Source of the DNA: Waterburya agarophytonicola KI4
GTDB taxonomy: Bacteria; Cyanobacteriota; Cyanobacteriia; Cyanobacteriales; Xenococcaceae
NCBI RefSeq assembly: GCF_020640915.1
Contig: NZ_JADWDC010000023.1
Location: 382-62,167, forward strand
Length of the DNA stretch: 61,786 nt
Direction: 5' to 3'
A program made the position numbers and the translations under genes. A model generated the notes under the pieces. It was not told where the DNA came from. It was given only the letters and a program-made list of their open reading frames with translations, and did no database searches. This document shows positions 43,959 through 52,741 of this stretch, piece after piece; within the stretch, counting starts at the first letter, position 1, and each line of letters opens with the position of its first letter.

Positions 43959-44936
43959 TTATTCTTCTACTTGATAGCCAAACTCTGCCAGTCTTAAGCG
44001 AGATTGTCGCCATTTGGGTTCTACTTTAACAAACAGTTCTAAGTGAACTTTTCCTGCAATTAATTTTTGAATTTGTTCCCTAGATGCACTCCCAATAGTT
44101 TTAAGCATTGCACCTTTTTTACCGATGATAATACCCTTTTGAGAACTACGTTCGATGTTAATTGCTGCATTTACCTTGGTGATTTTAGGAGTTTCTTCGA
44201 TTTTTTCAATCGTAATTGCCACCGAATGGGGAATTTCTTGGCGAGTATGGAGTAAAATTTGTTCTCTAATTAATTCTGCCATAATAAATCTTTCTGGCTG
44301 ATCTGTAACGAGATCTGGAGGATAGTAATAGGGTCCTGATTCTAACTTATCTGTTAGTACTTGCTGTAGTTTATCTGTTCCCATGCCCGTAGTAGCAGAA
44401 AACTTAACCGTAGACCAATTAGTGTCTGCAATTAAATCGGCATAACTATCATCAATAAACTGGCAATTATTAGGTTGCAAATCAACTTTATTTAAGCCTA
44501 ATACCACGGGGGTATTCATTCTTTTTAAAATATCAAAAATAAAGCGATCGCCCGTTCCCGCATCAACAGAACTATCAACTATAAATAAAACTAAATCTAC
44601 AGATTTAATTGCCGTTTTAGCATTTTGAACTAATACTTTACCTAATTCGTGGTGTGGTTTATGTATCCCAGGAGTATCGACAAAAATAATTTGTGCTTGA
44701 GGAGTCGTTAAAATACCTCGCAAACGATTACGGGTGGTTTGAGCAACGGGAGAAGTAATCGCAATTTTCTGACCAATTAAATGATTCATTAAAGTCGATT
44801 TACCTACGTTTGGTCTACCAACAATGGCGACAAAACCAGACTTAAAACCTTCTGGAGCAATAGGAATAGTAGTAGTTAATAATTCCGCACCTTCTAGATT
44901 ACTAAAATTATCTATATTCAATTCTGGAGAGTTCAT
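43959..44936 (-). CDS. era: GTPase Era
   Basis: 325 residues. Era binds 16S rRNA and helps 30S subunit assembly. The motifs are G1 GRPNVGKSTLMN, G2 region QTTRNRLRG, G3 DTPG, G4 NKVD, and a C-terminal KH domain with GIIIGKKGAMLKTIGS. The N-terminus is about 25 residues longer than in E. coli. It is the first gene of the era-moaD-membrane protein run. Confidence 0.96.
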   Translation of the reverse strand: MNSPELNIDNFSNLEGAELLTTTIPIAPEGFKSGFVAIVGRPNVGKSTLMNHLIGQKIAITSPVAQTTRNRLRGILTTPQAQIIFVDTPGIHKPHHELGKVLVQNAKTAIKSVDLVLFIVDSSVDAGTGDRFIFDILKRMNTPVVLGLNKVDLQPNNCQFIDDSYADLIADTNWSTVKFSATTGMGTDKLQQVLTDKLESGPYYYPPDLVTDQPERFIMAELIREQILLHTRQEIPHSVAITIEKIEETPKITKVNAAINIERSSQKGIIIGKKGAMLKTIGSASREQIQKLIAGKVHLELFVKVEPKWRQSRLRLAEFGYQVEE

Positions 44937-45031
44937 ATTTTATTATTTACGAAGATAAAAATAAATTAAATTATTATCTTTAACTTAAGATTTGGGTTAA
45001 CAGCAATTCATCCCTACCAATTGCCACCAAA

Positions 45032-46153
45032 TTAACAAGACAAAATATCTATTACATATTCGCCTTGGTTGACACACTGATTGGTAGAAATATCAAAAAC
45101 TACCCCCGATGTTTCCGCAGCAATACTAACTACTTCAGGTATCTTTCCTTGTTTGTTAAAATTTAAAAGCTGATAAATAATATCTCCTGGCTTTACTTTG
45201 GTGTTTAGGGATAATCTCGATTGAATCATACCACCAGTGGGAGCATAATAACTGTTAATTTTACTTTTAGAGACTAGGGTAATATCTGTGGTTTTAGCAG
45301 ATTCAGATAAAGATAAAATTTGCTTGTGTGCCAAATAATTTTTAATTCCCGCAACTCCTTTTGCTACCGAAGTCGGATTCATCGCCATTCCCGCACCCAA
45401 TTCTAGAGTCCAAGATTCAAGATCGAATTTAATCTTTTCTCCCAGTATTGCCAATTCCCTTTCTAATGCCAACCACGGCTTTAAAAAAGCTTCATCAAAA
45501 GCATCCCCATCATATTCATCCATTAGGATGCCATATTCCAATAACAAATATTTCGCACTTTCAATTCTTTCCTGGAAACCAAAAGTATAATCGATCGCTT
45601 GATTGCTAGAACTATGAATATCAATAACATAGTCTGCATCCAAACATAAAGATTGTAACTGATAGCGGTATTGGCGACTAAGAGGAACGCTACGGGGTTG
45701 ATTAATACGCTGTGATTCTTCTTGCCAAGCTTGCTGAATTCTCTTTAAATAGTTGCTTCTAATAACCTCTGGTGGGTTATTAATTTGAGACTTAGCAAAC
45801 TCAGTCAAACCTTCGGATTCCTTTTCATAATCCCAAAAAATACGATTCCAATTTTTACCATCATAACTGTTAAACCGACCCGTAGAGAAAAAATGCGATC
45901 GCTGGTTTGTGCCTAAAGGATTGCATACGGGGACTAACCAAATTTCTCCCTGTAACTGAGAAACATCTAATGCAGTTAAAAATTCAATCAATTGGTGAAT
46001 TACCGCATTACCAACAATTTCTGCACCATGAAGATTAGCTTGAATATAAGCTTTTTTTCCTGGCTGATATCCAATAAATTTGTATACCTGTAGTGAAAGA
46101 ATATCGCCAGAAGCCAGTGTGTATAAATCTATCGTTGAAATATGGGGAATCAT
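45032..46153 (-). CDS. succinylglutamate desuccinylase/aspartoacylase-family M14 metallohydrolase
   Basis: 373 residues. The zinc-binding motif is QANLHGAEIVGN (His and Glu), with the third ligand in DYVIDIHSSSN. NPLGTNQRSHFFSTGRFN is the substrate-binding arginine block of the AstE/AspA family. The C-terminal part (PTGGMIQSRLSLNTKVKPGD) forms the beta-barrel typical of this family. The substrate, an N-acyl amino acid or a carboxy-peptide, is not determined. Confidence 0.85.
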   Translation of the reverse strand: MIPHISTIDLYTLASGDILSLQVYKFIGYQPGKKAYIQANLHGAEIVGNAVIHQLIEFLTALDVSQLQGEIWLVPVCNPLGTNQRSHFFSTGRFNSYDGKNWNRIFWDYEKESEGLTEFAKSQINNPPEVIRSNYLKRIQQAWQEESQRINQPRSVPLSRQYRYQLQSLCLDADYVIDIHSSSNQAIDYTFGFQERIESAKYLLLEYGILMDEYDGDAFDEAFLKPWLALERELAILGEKIKFDLESWTLELGAGMAMNPTSVAKGVAGIKNYLAHKQILSLSESAKTTDITLVSKSKINSYYAPTGGMIQSRLSLNTKVKPGDIIYQLLNFNKQGKIPEVVSIAAETSGVVFDISTNQCVNQGEYVIDILSC

Positions 46154-46223
46154 TAAACGCCTAGTATTTAATAGCTTTGTTTAAAATATTATTTTGCACC
46201 TCATATACCAAACCAGTAAAGCT

Positions 46224-46430
46224 TTAAAAATAAACATCAGGCGAGTTTTCTTCCAAATCAATCTCTTCTGTTAAACGATTTTGTTGGCGAGTATGAATTA
46301 AGAAAACTACTAATGCGTAATAACTATATACCCAAAATCCAACATACATAATCAAAATTAGCCAAGATTCGGGATTGTCGAGATTAAAATTAGAACCAGA
46401 TAAATCCACGATAGTTTGCCCAAAAAACAT
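46224..46430 (-). CDS. small single-helix membrane protein
   Basis: 68 residues, not recognised. One or two hydrophobic stretches (WLILIMYVGFWVYSYYALVV, about residues 22-44) are followed by a charged tail (TRQQNRLTEEIDLEENSPD). It lies 70 bases upstream of the M14 gene on the same strand. It looks like a real small membrane protein by its hydrophobicity and tail. Confidence 0.5.
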   Translation of the reverse strand: MFFGQTIVDLSGSNFNLDNPESWLILIMYVGFWVYSYYALVVFLIHTRQQNRLTEEIDLEENSPDVYF

Positions 46431-46595
46431 CTTTTATCTAAAGTTAACAGATCGTCACTAAAATCTATGTTTTGAGCAATACCAATCGAGTAGAAATTAT
46501 CGATCTTGCAAAATAATTTATTCTGATACGGTTATTGAGGGGTAAATTTTCTTAAACTAGATAGTGAAACCAAAATAAAACGATAAACATATAAT

Positions 46596-47249
46596 ATGTC
46601 AGATAACACTGCACGCGATCGCTTTCGCGCAGCCTACGAAAACCGGTACACTTGGGATAGTGACTTTCCTGGATATACTACCAAGCTAGAACTCAAGCAA
46701 GGAGAGGAAATATATACCGCTGATATTAAAGTAAACAGCGACTTAACCGTAGAGGTAACAGGTATTGAAGATGAGAAAGTGGCCGAAAGCGTCTACAATC
46801 ACATGAGAGATGTTATCACTCATCGCAAGCGCAATACCTTTGAAAATGCTCACGGTAAAAGTACTTTTACTATGGGAGAATCAGACGCTAGTGGTGCGGT
46901 AGAGATCCTCGTTCAAGGCGACTCTATGGGATCTAACTATAAAATTCGCGGTACAGAAATCTGTCAAGTAAGCCGTGTTATGGGACCAATGGCATTTGTA
47001 ATTAATACCAACGAAAGTCTAGATACTGGAGAAGGTTATATCTCTACTGGTTATAATGCTATCTTTCGCGACTCTAAAACCAACGACTTGAAAACGAAGA
47101 GAGAATTTGACGAAAGTTACGAGAAGTTTGATAAATATTATGTTCCCAAACATCAAACAATCGAAGCGATCTACCCAGAAGGTGGCAAAATTACTACTGA
47201 GTTTATTTTCTCGGAAACTAAGTTATTAGAACCTGCTGCGGTAGCTTAA
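46596..47249 (+). CDS. DUF3386 family protein
   Basis: 217 residues, matching the cyanobacterial DUF3386 type (ARDRFRAAYENRYTWDSDFP, HGKSTFTMG, ISTGYNAIFRDSKTNDL). It is soluble with no signal peptide. The function is unknown; related proteins also occur in plastid-bearing eukaryotes. A single gene with its own leader. Confidence 0.78.
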   Translation: MSDNTARDRFRAAYENRYTWDSDFPGYTTKLELKQGEEIYTADIKVNSDLTVEVTGIEDEKVAESVYNHMRDVITHRKRNTFENAHGKSTFTMGESDASGAVEILVQGDSMGSNYKIRGTEICQVSRVMGPMAFVINTNESLDTGEGYISTGYNAIFRDSKTNDLKTKREFDESYEKFDKYYVPKHQTIEAIYPEGGKITTEFIFSETKLLEPAAVA

Positions 47250-47333
47250 TTAAAACCGTAAATCATCAAGACTAGTGTGTTATCGCGCTAGTATAAATTT
47301 AATAGTAATACAAATAAATTAATCAAATAGATT

Positions 47334-47570
47334 ATGGCATTAGCATTAACTACAGATAACGTAGAAACCGTCTTAGACGAACTACGTCCTTATCTTATGG
47401 CTGACGGCGGAAACGTCGAATTAGCAGAAATTGAAGGCCCTATTGTTAAATTAAGACTACAGGGTGCTTGTGGATCTTGTCCGAGTTCGGCAATGACTCT
47501 GAAAATGGGTATCGAACGTCGTTTGAGGGAAAAAATTCCTGAAATCGTAGAAGTAGAACAAGTTGTTTAA
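47334..47570 (+). CDS. NifU-like (NFU) iron-sulfur scaffold protein
   Basis: 78 residues consisting of one NFU domain. The cluster ligands are in GACGSCPSS (CxxC). Conserved [13 protein letters not shown] and the terminal [11 protein letters not shown] are typical. It corresponds to the small CnfU proteins of cyanobacteria that assemble and pass on [2Fe-2S] clusters. It lies 74 bases before an S4-domain gene. Confidence 0.93.
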   Translation: MALALTTDNVETVLDELRPYLMADGGNVELAEIEGPIVKLRLQGACGSCPSSAMTLKMGIERRLREKIPEIVEVEQVV

Positions 47571-47643
47571 ATTTTTAATGTGAGGGATAAATTATGTTTT
47601 GTCCCTTTTTTTCATCTTGATACTTGTACCGTCTTAAACCCGA

Positions 47644-47847
47644 ATGAATGAATTGCAACAACATATTAAACTGGATCAATTCCTCAAATGGCAAGGTATA
47701 GCCCAAACTGGAGGAGAAGCCAAAATTATTATCAAACAAGGAATGGTCGAAGTTAATGGCGAAGAAGAAGTCAGACGAGGGCGCAAACTTGTTACAGGAG
47801 ATAAAGTTACTATAGCAGGGACGACTCATCGGGTCGAACTACAATAG
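47644..47847 (+). CDS. small S4-domain RNA-binding protein (YbcJ/YaaA type)
   Basis: 67 residues forming one S4 domain: [41 protein letters not shown]. Such proteins are seen with ribosome or tRNA handling; the target here is unknown. It ends 31 bases before ruvB, so it is probably co-transcribed with it. Confidence 0.85.
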   Translation: MNELQQHIKLDQFLKWQGIAQTGGEAKIIIKQGMVEVNGEEEVRRGRKLVTGDKVTIAGTTHRVELQ

Positions 47848-47878
47848 AATAGACCGTAATAGCCTTTTGATAGCTGCA

Positions 47879-48985
47879 ATGGCAATACAAAGATCTTCTG
47901 ACTCTACAAGTTCTTCCCCCAAGAAATCTCGTCCGCCGAAAAAGCAAGACATAAATGTCGATCCCGATCCTACTTTGATGTCTGCTAACGCCAACAATGA
48001 AGAAACAGAACAGAATGAAGACACAATTCGTCCCCAGCGTTTGGATGACTATATCGGACAAAAAGATTTAAAGGGAATTCTTAATATTGCGATCGCAGCA
48101 GCTAAGGGGAGAGAAGATTCTTTAGACCATCTTTTATTATATGGACCTCCTGGTTTGGGTAAAACCACGATGTCGCTGATTCTCGCTACAGAAATGGGAG
48201 TAAACTGTAAAATCACTTCTGCGCCAGCTTTAGAGCGTCCTAGAGACATTACAGGACTACTGGTAAACCTCAAGCCAGGAGATATTTTATTTATCGATGA
48301 AATTCACCGTCTAAATCGGATGACGGAAGAATTGCTTTATCCTGCGATGGAAGATTATCGTTTGGATATCACTATTGGTAAAGGACAAACAGCCAAAACC
48401 CGCAGCATTCCCTTGCCTCCGTTTACCTTAGTCGGTGCAACCACTAAAGCTGGCGCGCTATCTTCCCCGCTGCGCGATCGCTTTGGCATCATTCAAAGGT
48501 TACGCTTCTATGAATTGGACGAACTAACTTTAATTGTCAAACGTACCGCAGAAATACTCAACGCTAGCATTACCGAAGAAGGTGCAATAGAGATAGCCCG
48601 TCGTTCTCGCGGAACACCCCGTATTGCCAATAGATTGTTGCGTCGCGTGCGAGACTATACTCAAGTCCAAAAAGCCGAAACTATTACCGATGAATTAGCA
48701 GCAATGGCAATGGATCTATTTGATGTAGATCGAGAAGGATTAGACTGGACAGATCGTTTGGTATTGAATACCATTATTCAACAGTTCAATGGTGGCCCAG
48801 TAGGTCTAGAAGCGATCGCAGCAGCTACGGGAGAAGACCGCAAAACCATTGAAGAAGTTTACGAACCCTATCTTTTGCAGAATGGCTATCTCAGTCGCAC
48901 CCATCGCGGGAGAATCGCTACTAACAAAACTTATCAACATTTAGGTTATAACAGCGACAAACCGAGTCAAACACAGTTATTTTAG
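47879..48985 (+). CDS. ruvB: Holliday junction DNA helicase RuvB
   Basis: 368 residues from ATG 47879; a TTG four codons earlier is possible. RuvB is the AAA+ motor that drives branch migration with RuvA. The motifs are Walker [10 protein letters not shown], Walker B IDEIHR, sensor GATTKAG, arginine finger region SPLRDRFG and the winged-helix end [10 protein letters not shown]. The N-terminus carries a cyanobacterial-style polar extension (about 45 residues, Ser/Pro/Glu-rich) before [11 protein letters not shown]. Confidence 0.96.
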   Translation: MAIQRSSDSTSSSPKKSRPPKKQDINVDPDPTLMSANANNEETEQNEDTIRPQRLDDYIGQKDLKGILNIAIAAAKGREDSLDHLLLYGPPGLGKTTMSLILATEMGVNCKITSAPALERPRDITGLLVNLKPGDILFIDEIHRLNRMTEELLYPAMEDYRLDITIGKGQTAKTRSIPLPPFTLVGATTKAGALSSPLRDRFGIIQRLRFYELDELTLIVKRTAEILNASITEEGAIEIARRSRGTPRIANRLLRRVRDYTQVQKAETITDELAAMAMDLFDVDREGLDWTDRLVLNTIIQQFNGGPVGLEAIAAATGEDRKTIEEVYEPYLLQNGYLSRTHRGRIATNKTYQHLGYNSDKPSQTQLF

Positions 48986-49130
48986 GTGATTCTACTAAAA
49001 ATAATTTTTTTCTGAAAGGGAAGTTTGAGAAATTTTAGCTAAAACAAATTAGATCCTCAGATAAAATTCAGTTTTGTTGAGTTAGATAGTAATTGTCAAG
49101 CCAATACAAATCAGAAGCTCAAACAAAACT

Positions 49131-49637
49131 ATGAAACTTACATACATTGCCGCTTTAGCAACTGCTTCAATTTTAACTATCGGCGGTACGGCATTTTTCT
49201 CTAATAGTGCGATCGCTGATTCTTTCGAGAATACAGATTCGTCGATTTTTGTTGCGGGTAATCCTTGTGCTTCGGTGAATCCTTGTGCTTCAGTCAATCC
49301 TTGTGCTTCAGCTAATTCAAGTCAATTTGTTGCTGTAGGTTCGGGAAAAAAGGCAGCAGGAACTTATAAAATAGTTGAAGAAGACGGTAAACAATATATT
49401 GAATTTAGCGATGACTTTGAAGTATCTCAAGGACCAGATCTTGAGATAATTCTCCATAAAGATGGAGTCGTAGAATCTCGTCTTGCAGAAGAAGATTATA
49501 TTAGTCTCGCACCCATAGAAAGCTTTTCAGGATCGCAAAGATATGAAATTCCAGAGAATGTAGATCTAAACGATTATGCTTCCGTCGCTGTTTGGTGTGA
49601 GGACTTCAATGTCACTTTTGGCTATGCACCATTGTAA
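49131..49637 (+). CDS. secreted DM13-domain protein with NPCAS repeats
   Basis: 168 residues. A signal peptide (about 1-30) is followed by three hexapeptide repeats (NPCASV, about residues 44-61) and a DM13 domain (about 67-168; FSDDFEVSQGPDLEIILHKD, GSQRYEIPENVDL, VAVWCEDFNVTFGYAPL). DM13 domains occur in extracellular or membrane redox contexts and their role is not proven. The conserved cysteine lies in VWCEDF. The repeat cysteines could bind metal or crosslink. It is a single gene in the spacer between ruvB and rph. Confidence 0.82.
   Translation: MKLTYIAALATASILTIGGTAFFSNSAIADSFENTDSSIFVAGNPCASVNPCASVNPCASANSSQFVAVGSGKKAAGTYKIVEEDGKQYIEFSDDFEVSQGPDLEIILHKDGVVESRLAEEDYISLAPIESFSGSQRYEIPENVDLNDYASVAVWCEDFNVTFGYAPL
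49260..49313 (+). repeat. 18-bp tandem repeat encoding NPCAS hexapeptides
   Basis: Three 18-bp units (49260-49277, 49278-49295, 49296-49313) differ at only a few bases and encode NPCASV, NPCASV and NPCASA. Confidence 0.85.
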
Positions 49638-49681
49638 ATACATAAGAGAAAATATATGGAAGATGGTTCGTATAACATCGG

Positions 49682-50407
49682 CTAATCATCAATAATCAAG
49701 GCTTGTTGTTGGGCTTCAAGCAATTGAGCAATACCCTTTTCTGCCAAGTCCAACATAGCGTTTAATTGCGATCGCGTCATACTATTCGATTCAGCCGTAC
49801 CCTGAATCTCGATTAGTTCTAGTTTGCCATTCATCACCACATTGAGATCTACATCCGCAGCATAATCCTCTCGATAGTCTAAATCTAAAAATGCTTCCCC
49901 TTCAATCAAGCCAACAGAAACCGCTGCAACTGTTTCTAATAAAGGAGATCTTTTAAGTTCCCCTGCGGAAATTAATTTATTGATACCGTGGGCTAAAGCT
50001 ACATAACTACCCGTAATAGAAGCGGTGCGAGTCCCTGCATCTGCTTGCAAGACATCCGCATCAATAGTAATCGTACGTTCCCCAAAGCCTTTGAGGTCGA
50101 TGGCTGCGCGCAAACTACGCCCGATCAATCTTTGAATTTCTTGAGTGCGTCCCGAAAGTTTCATCAACTCCCGTGAATGGCGCGTATTAGTCGCTCCTGG
50201 TAGCATTCTATATTCTGCGGTAAGCCAACCCTGACCGCTACCCATCAAAAACCGAGGGACTCTATTTTCCAGACTAACGGTACACAGAACTTTAGTTTTA
50301 CCACATTCAATCACTACGGAAGATAAAGGATTTTCAATAAAATCTAATTGAAATTTATGTGGGCGGAGTCGATCGGCTTGGCGATTTTCAGAACGTTCCC
50401 AGGACAA
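49682..50407 (-). CDS. rph: ribonuclease PH
   Basis: 241 residues. It trims the 3' ends of tRNA precursors with phosphate. Conserved blocks are [72 protein letters not shown] and [13 protein letters not shown]. No ATG is available. I chose TTG 50407 because GGGGAG (50415-50420) lies 7 bases upstream and the protein then starts with SWERS, as in the family. A TTG five codons earlier (50422) is the alternative. Confidence 0.93.
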   Translation of the reverse strand: MSWERSENRQADRLRPHKFQLDFIENPLSSVVIECGKTKVLCTVSLENRVPRFLMGSGQGWLTAEYRMLPGATNTRHSRELMKLSGRTQEIQRLIGRSLRAAIDLKGFGERTITIDADVLQADAGTRTASITGSYVALAHGINKLISAGELKRSPLLETVAAVSVGLIEGEAFLDLDYREDYAADVDLNVVMNGKLELIEIQGTAESNSMTRSQLNAMLDLAEKGIAQLLEAQQQALIIDD

Positions 50408-50414
50408 AATACTG

Positions 50415-50420
50415 CTCCCC
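50415..50420 (-). promoter_or_regulatory. ribosome site deciding the rph start
   Basis: GGGGAG on the minus strand, 7 bases before TTG 50407. It falls directly after the alternative TTG 50422, so it supports the shorter protein. Confidence 0.6.
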
Positions 50421-50692
50421 AATTTTATAAAGTAATAATCGAGTTTTGCAGAAAAGAATCAACAAAATATAAACAAATTGCTAGTTTGATATAGTTCTTA
50501 ACCAACTATCTCATTTTTAGTTAATTTTACTGTCGAAAGATCGTCAATCTTCACCAAGATTGTTTATGCTTATTTAAGATTTTTAAAATTCTCTTCCAAA
50601 GTCAAAATTTACTTATATCGTAGATATAAATAAGGGCAGCTTGTCTTAGTTCTTGTTTATTTGAAATAATCACCAGGAATAGTCTAGAAATT

Positions 50693-50986
50693 GTGTCCAA
50701 TCTATTTGTTTCTCTTCTTCTTGCTGCTTTAGCAAGTTTTGCTGCTCCAGTAGTTCTTATTGGCTGCGCGATCGGTTTTTTTGGCATTATCGGCTATATC
50801 CCTGGATTTTGGGAAGTCAGCAACCAAACAACATCTTATATTTTGGATTTTTTGGCTGTATTTGGTAATGGAAAGCCATTTCAAGGCATTATTACTTTGG
50901 GAATAACCCTTTGTGTTGTGGGTATTTTACTCGATTTAGTTAATTTTTATCGCTATCAAAGTCTTAGAGATCGAGATGTAAGTTAA
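50693..50986 (+). CDS. small membrane protein, GTG start
   Basis: 97 residues with three hydrophobic segments (about 5-33, 45-60 and 65-85), including AIGFFGIIGYIPGFW. It is not recognised as a known family. It begins at GTG 50693; no in-frame ATG lies near. Its C-terminal YRYQSLRDRDVS suggests a cytoplasmic tail. It lies about 100 bases before the antiporter gene in the same direction. Confidence 0.5.
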   Translation: MSNLFVSLLLAALASFAAPVVLIGCAIGFFGIIGYIPGFWEVSNQTTSYILDFLAVFGNGKPFQGIITLGITLCVVGILLDLVNFYRYQSLRDRDVS

Positions 50987-51091
50987 GTTCCATGTGTTCT
51001 GGCTACTTAAAAATTCGCGTTGCTACAACTAGATAAGTTTAAAGTGATTATATTGGAATGAGCTTATAGCTTAACTTGATTAACTTTATTT

Positions 51092-52672
51092 ATGGAAACA
51101 ATCTTTTTTAGTGTAGAACCGAGTGTAGTTGAGGTTTCTATTAAAGGAAACTTAGAGCAATTTTTAATAGTTTTGTCTGTATCCTTGAGTGTGGCGACAA
51201 TTTCGCGAATTTTTAGCTGGTTTAGGCAAATTCCTTATACTTTATTGTTGGTAATTGTCGGACTTGGCTTGGCTTTTGTTGATATTCGCTTAGTTAATTT
51301 ATCTCCAGAGCTAATTTTAGAAATATTTTTACCACCTTTGCTATTTGAAGCAGCCTGGAATATTCGTTGGCGCAGTCTCAAAGATAGTCTCTTTCCTGTA
51401 AGTCTATTTGCTATTGTTGGTGTAGTTATCTCTGTGGTTGGGGTAGCTTTTCCGTTAAGTTATTTCACTGACTTATCTTTACCCACTGCTCTTTTAGTCG
51501 GTGCGAGTCTATCTGCTACTGATCCCGTGTCTGTAGTAGCCTTGTTTCGGGAATTAGGAGCAAGCAAACGTTTAACTATTTTGATGGAGGGAGAAAGCCT
51601 CTTTAACGATGGTGTAGCGGTAGTTGCATTTTTGTTATTAGTTGATATTCCTTTAGGTAATGGAGAATTTGGGATCTCTGTCATTGTCATTCGCTTCTTG
51701 ACATTTGTTGGTATTGGTTTAGGGGTTGGTAGTCTAATCGGTTTTGGAATTTCTTATCTGACTCAAAGATTTGATTTGCCTTTAGTAGAGCAGTCTTTAA
51801 CTCTCGTGTCGGCTTATGGTACTTACTTAATCACAGAGGAATTAGGCGGATCTGGGGTAATTGGGGTAGTTACTGTTGGTATTATTTTAGGTAACTTTGG
51901 TTCGCGCATCGGGATGAACCCCCGTACTCGGTTATTAGTTTCGGAATTTTGGGATTTTCTGGCATTTTTCGTCAATTCAATTGTATTTTTGCTGATTGGC
52001 GACCAAATAAACTTTACCAGCTTGAAAAACAACTTCGATTTGATTGTAGTTGCGATCGCTGCTGTCTTAGTCACTAGAGCAATTGTAATTTTTGGCTTGG
52101 GTAATCTAAGTAACTTGGTGAGTAAAACAAAAACTAATCTGCGGGAGCAAACAGTACTCTGGTGGGGGGGTTTGAGAGGTTCGGTATCTATTGCGGTAGC
52201 TTTGAGTGTCCCTGTTATTCTCACGGGAAGACAAGAAATTATCGATACGGTGTTTGGGGTAGTGTTATTTACCCTATTGGTACAGGGTTTATCTACTAAA
52301 TGGTTGCTTAAAACCCTCAATTTAATTGGCGATCAGCCTCTACGTCAAGAGTATTCGGAGCTATTGGCGCGCAAGGTAGCTCTTGGTCGCGTTGTCAAGT
52401 ATCTAGAAAACAACGAATTAGCCTCTGAAATAGATCCCGAATATTATCGCTATCAGCAAGGATTGGTTAAAGGAGAATTAAAAAGTATTGAAGACAAAAT
52501 CAATAGTATGCAGCGAGAAAACGAAAACTTGCGTGCCATGACTATGGAACAACTGCAAGAACAATTGTTAGATATTGAAGCGGATACCTATGCAGAATTT
52601 ATTCGCGCGGGTAAATTAAACGAGAACCTATCTCCTGTATTGCAGGAAATTATGGCAAAAGCAGGAGATTAG
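51092..52672 (+). CDS. CPA1-type Na+/H+ antiporter (NhaP-like)
   Basis: 526 residues with about 12 hydrophobic helices. The ion-binding sites of the CPA1 family are present: SATDPVSVVALFRELG and EGESLFNDGVAVV (the Asn-Asp pair), and WGGLRGSVSIAVALS with the structural Arg. It exchanges Na+ (or K+) for H+ across the plasma or thylakoid membrane. The last 100 residues are a cytoplasmic, charged helical region (EDKINSMQRENENLRAMTM). The exact NhaS number cannot be set by eye. Confidence 0.9.
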   Translation: METIFFSVEPSVVEVSIKGNLEQFLIVLSVSLSVATISRIFSWFRQIPYTLLLVIVGLGLAFVDIRLVNLSPELILEIFLPPLLFEAAWNIRWRSLKDSLFPVSLFAIVGVVISVVGVAFPLSYFTDLSLPTALLVGASLSATDPVSVVALFRELGASKRLTILMEGESLFNDGVAVVAFLLLVDIPLGNGEFGISVIVIRFLTFVGIGLGVGSLIGFGISYLTQRFDLPLVEQSLTLVSAYGTYLITEELGGSGVIGVVTVGIILGNFGSRIGMNPRTRLLVSEFWDFLAFFVNSIVFLLIGDQINFTSLKNNFDLIVVAIAAVLVTRAIVIFGLGNLSNLVSKTKTNLREQTVLWWGGLRGSVSIAVALSVPVILTGRQEIIDTVFGVVLFTLLVQGLSTKWLLKTLNLIGDQPLRQEYSELLARKVALGRVVKYLENNELASEIDPEYYRYQQGLVKGELKSIEDKINSMQRENENLRAMTMEQLQEQLLDIEADTYAEFIRAGKLNENLSPVLQEIMAKAGD

Positions 52673-52697
52673 CGATCGTAGTTTAGGTTTTTCGTAG

Positions 52698-52717
52698 GGG
52701 CGAATGGCTATTCGCCC
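52698..52717. repeat. palindromic REP-type element
   Basis: GGGCGAAT (52698-52705) and ATTCGCCC (52710-52717) with a 4-base loop lie between the convergent antiporter and dnaG genes. GTAGGGGCGAATGG-type palindromes are common dispersed repeats in cyanobacteria. It may also help termination in both directions. Confidence 0.65.
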
Positions 52718-52741
52718 TAGCTATTTGCCCCAGATATTCCT

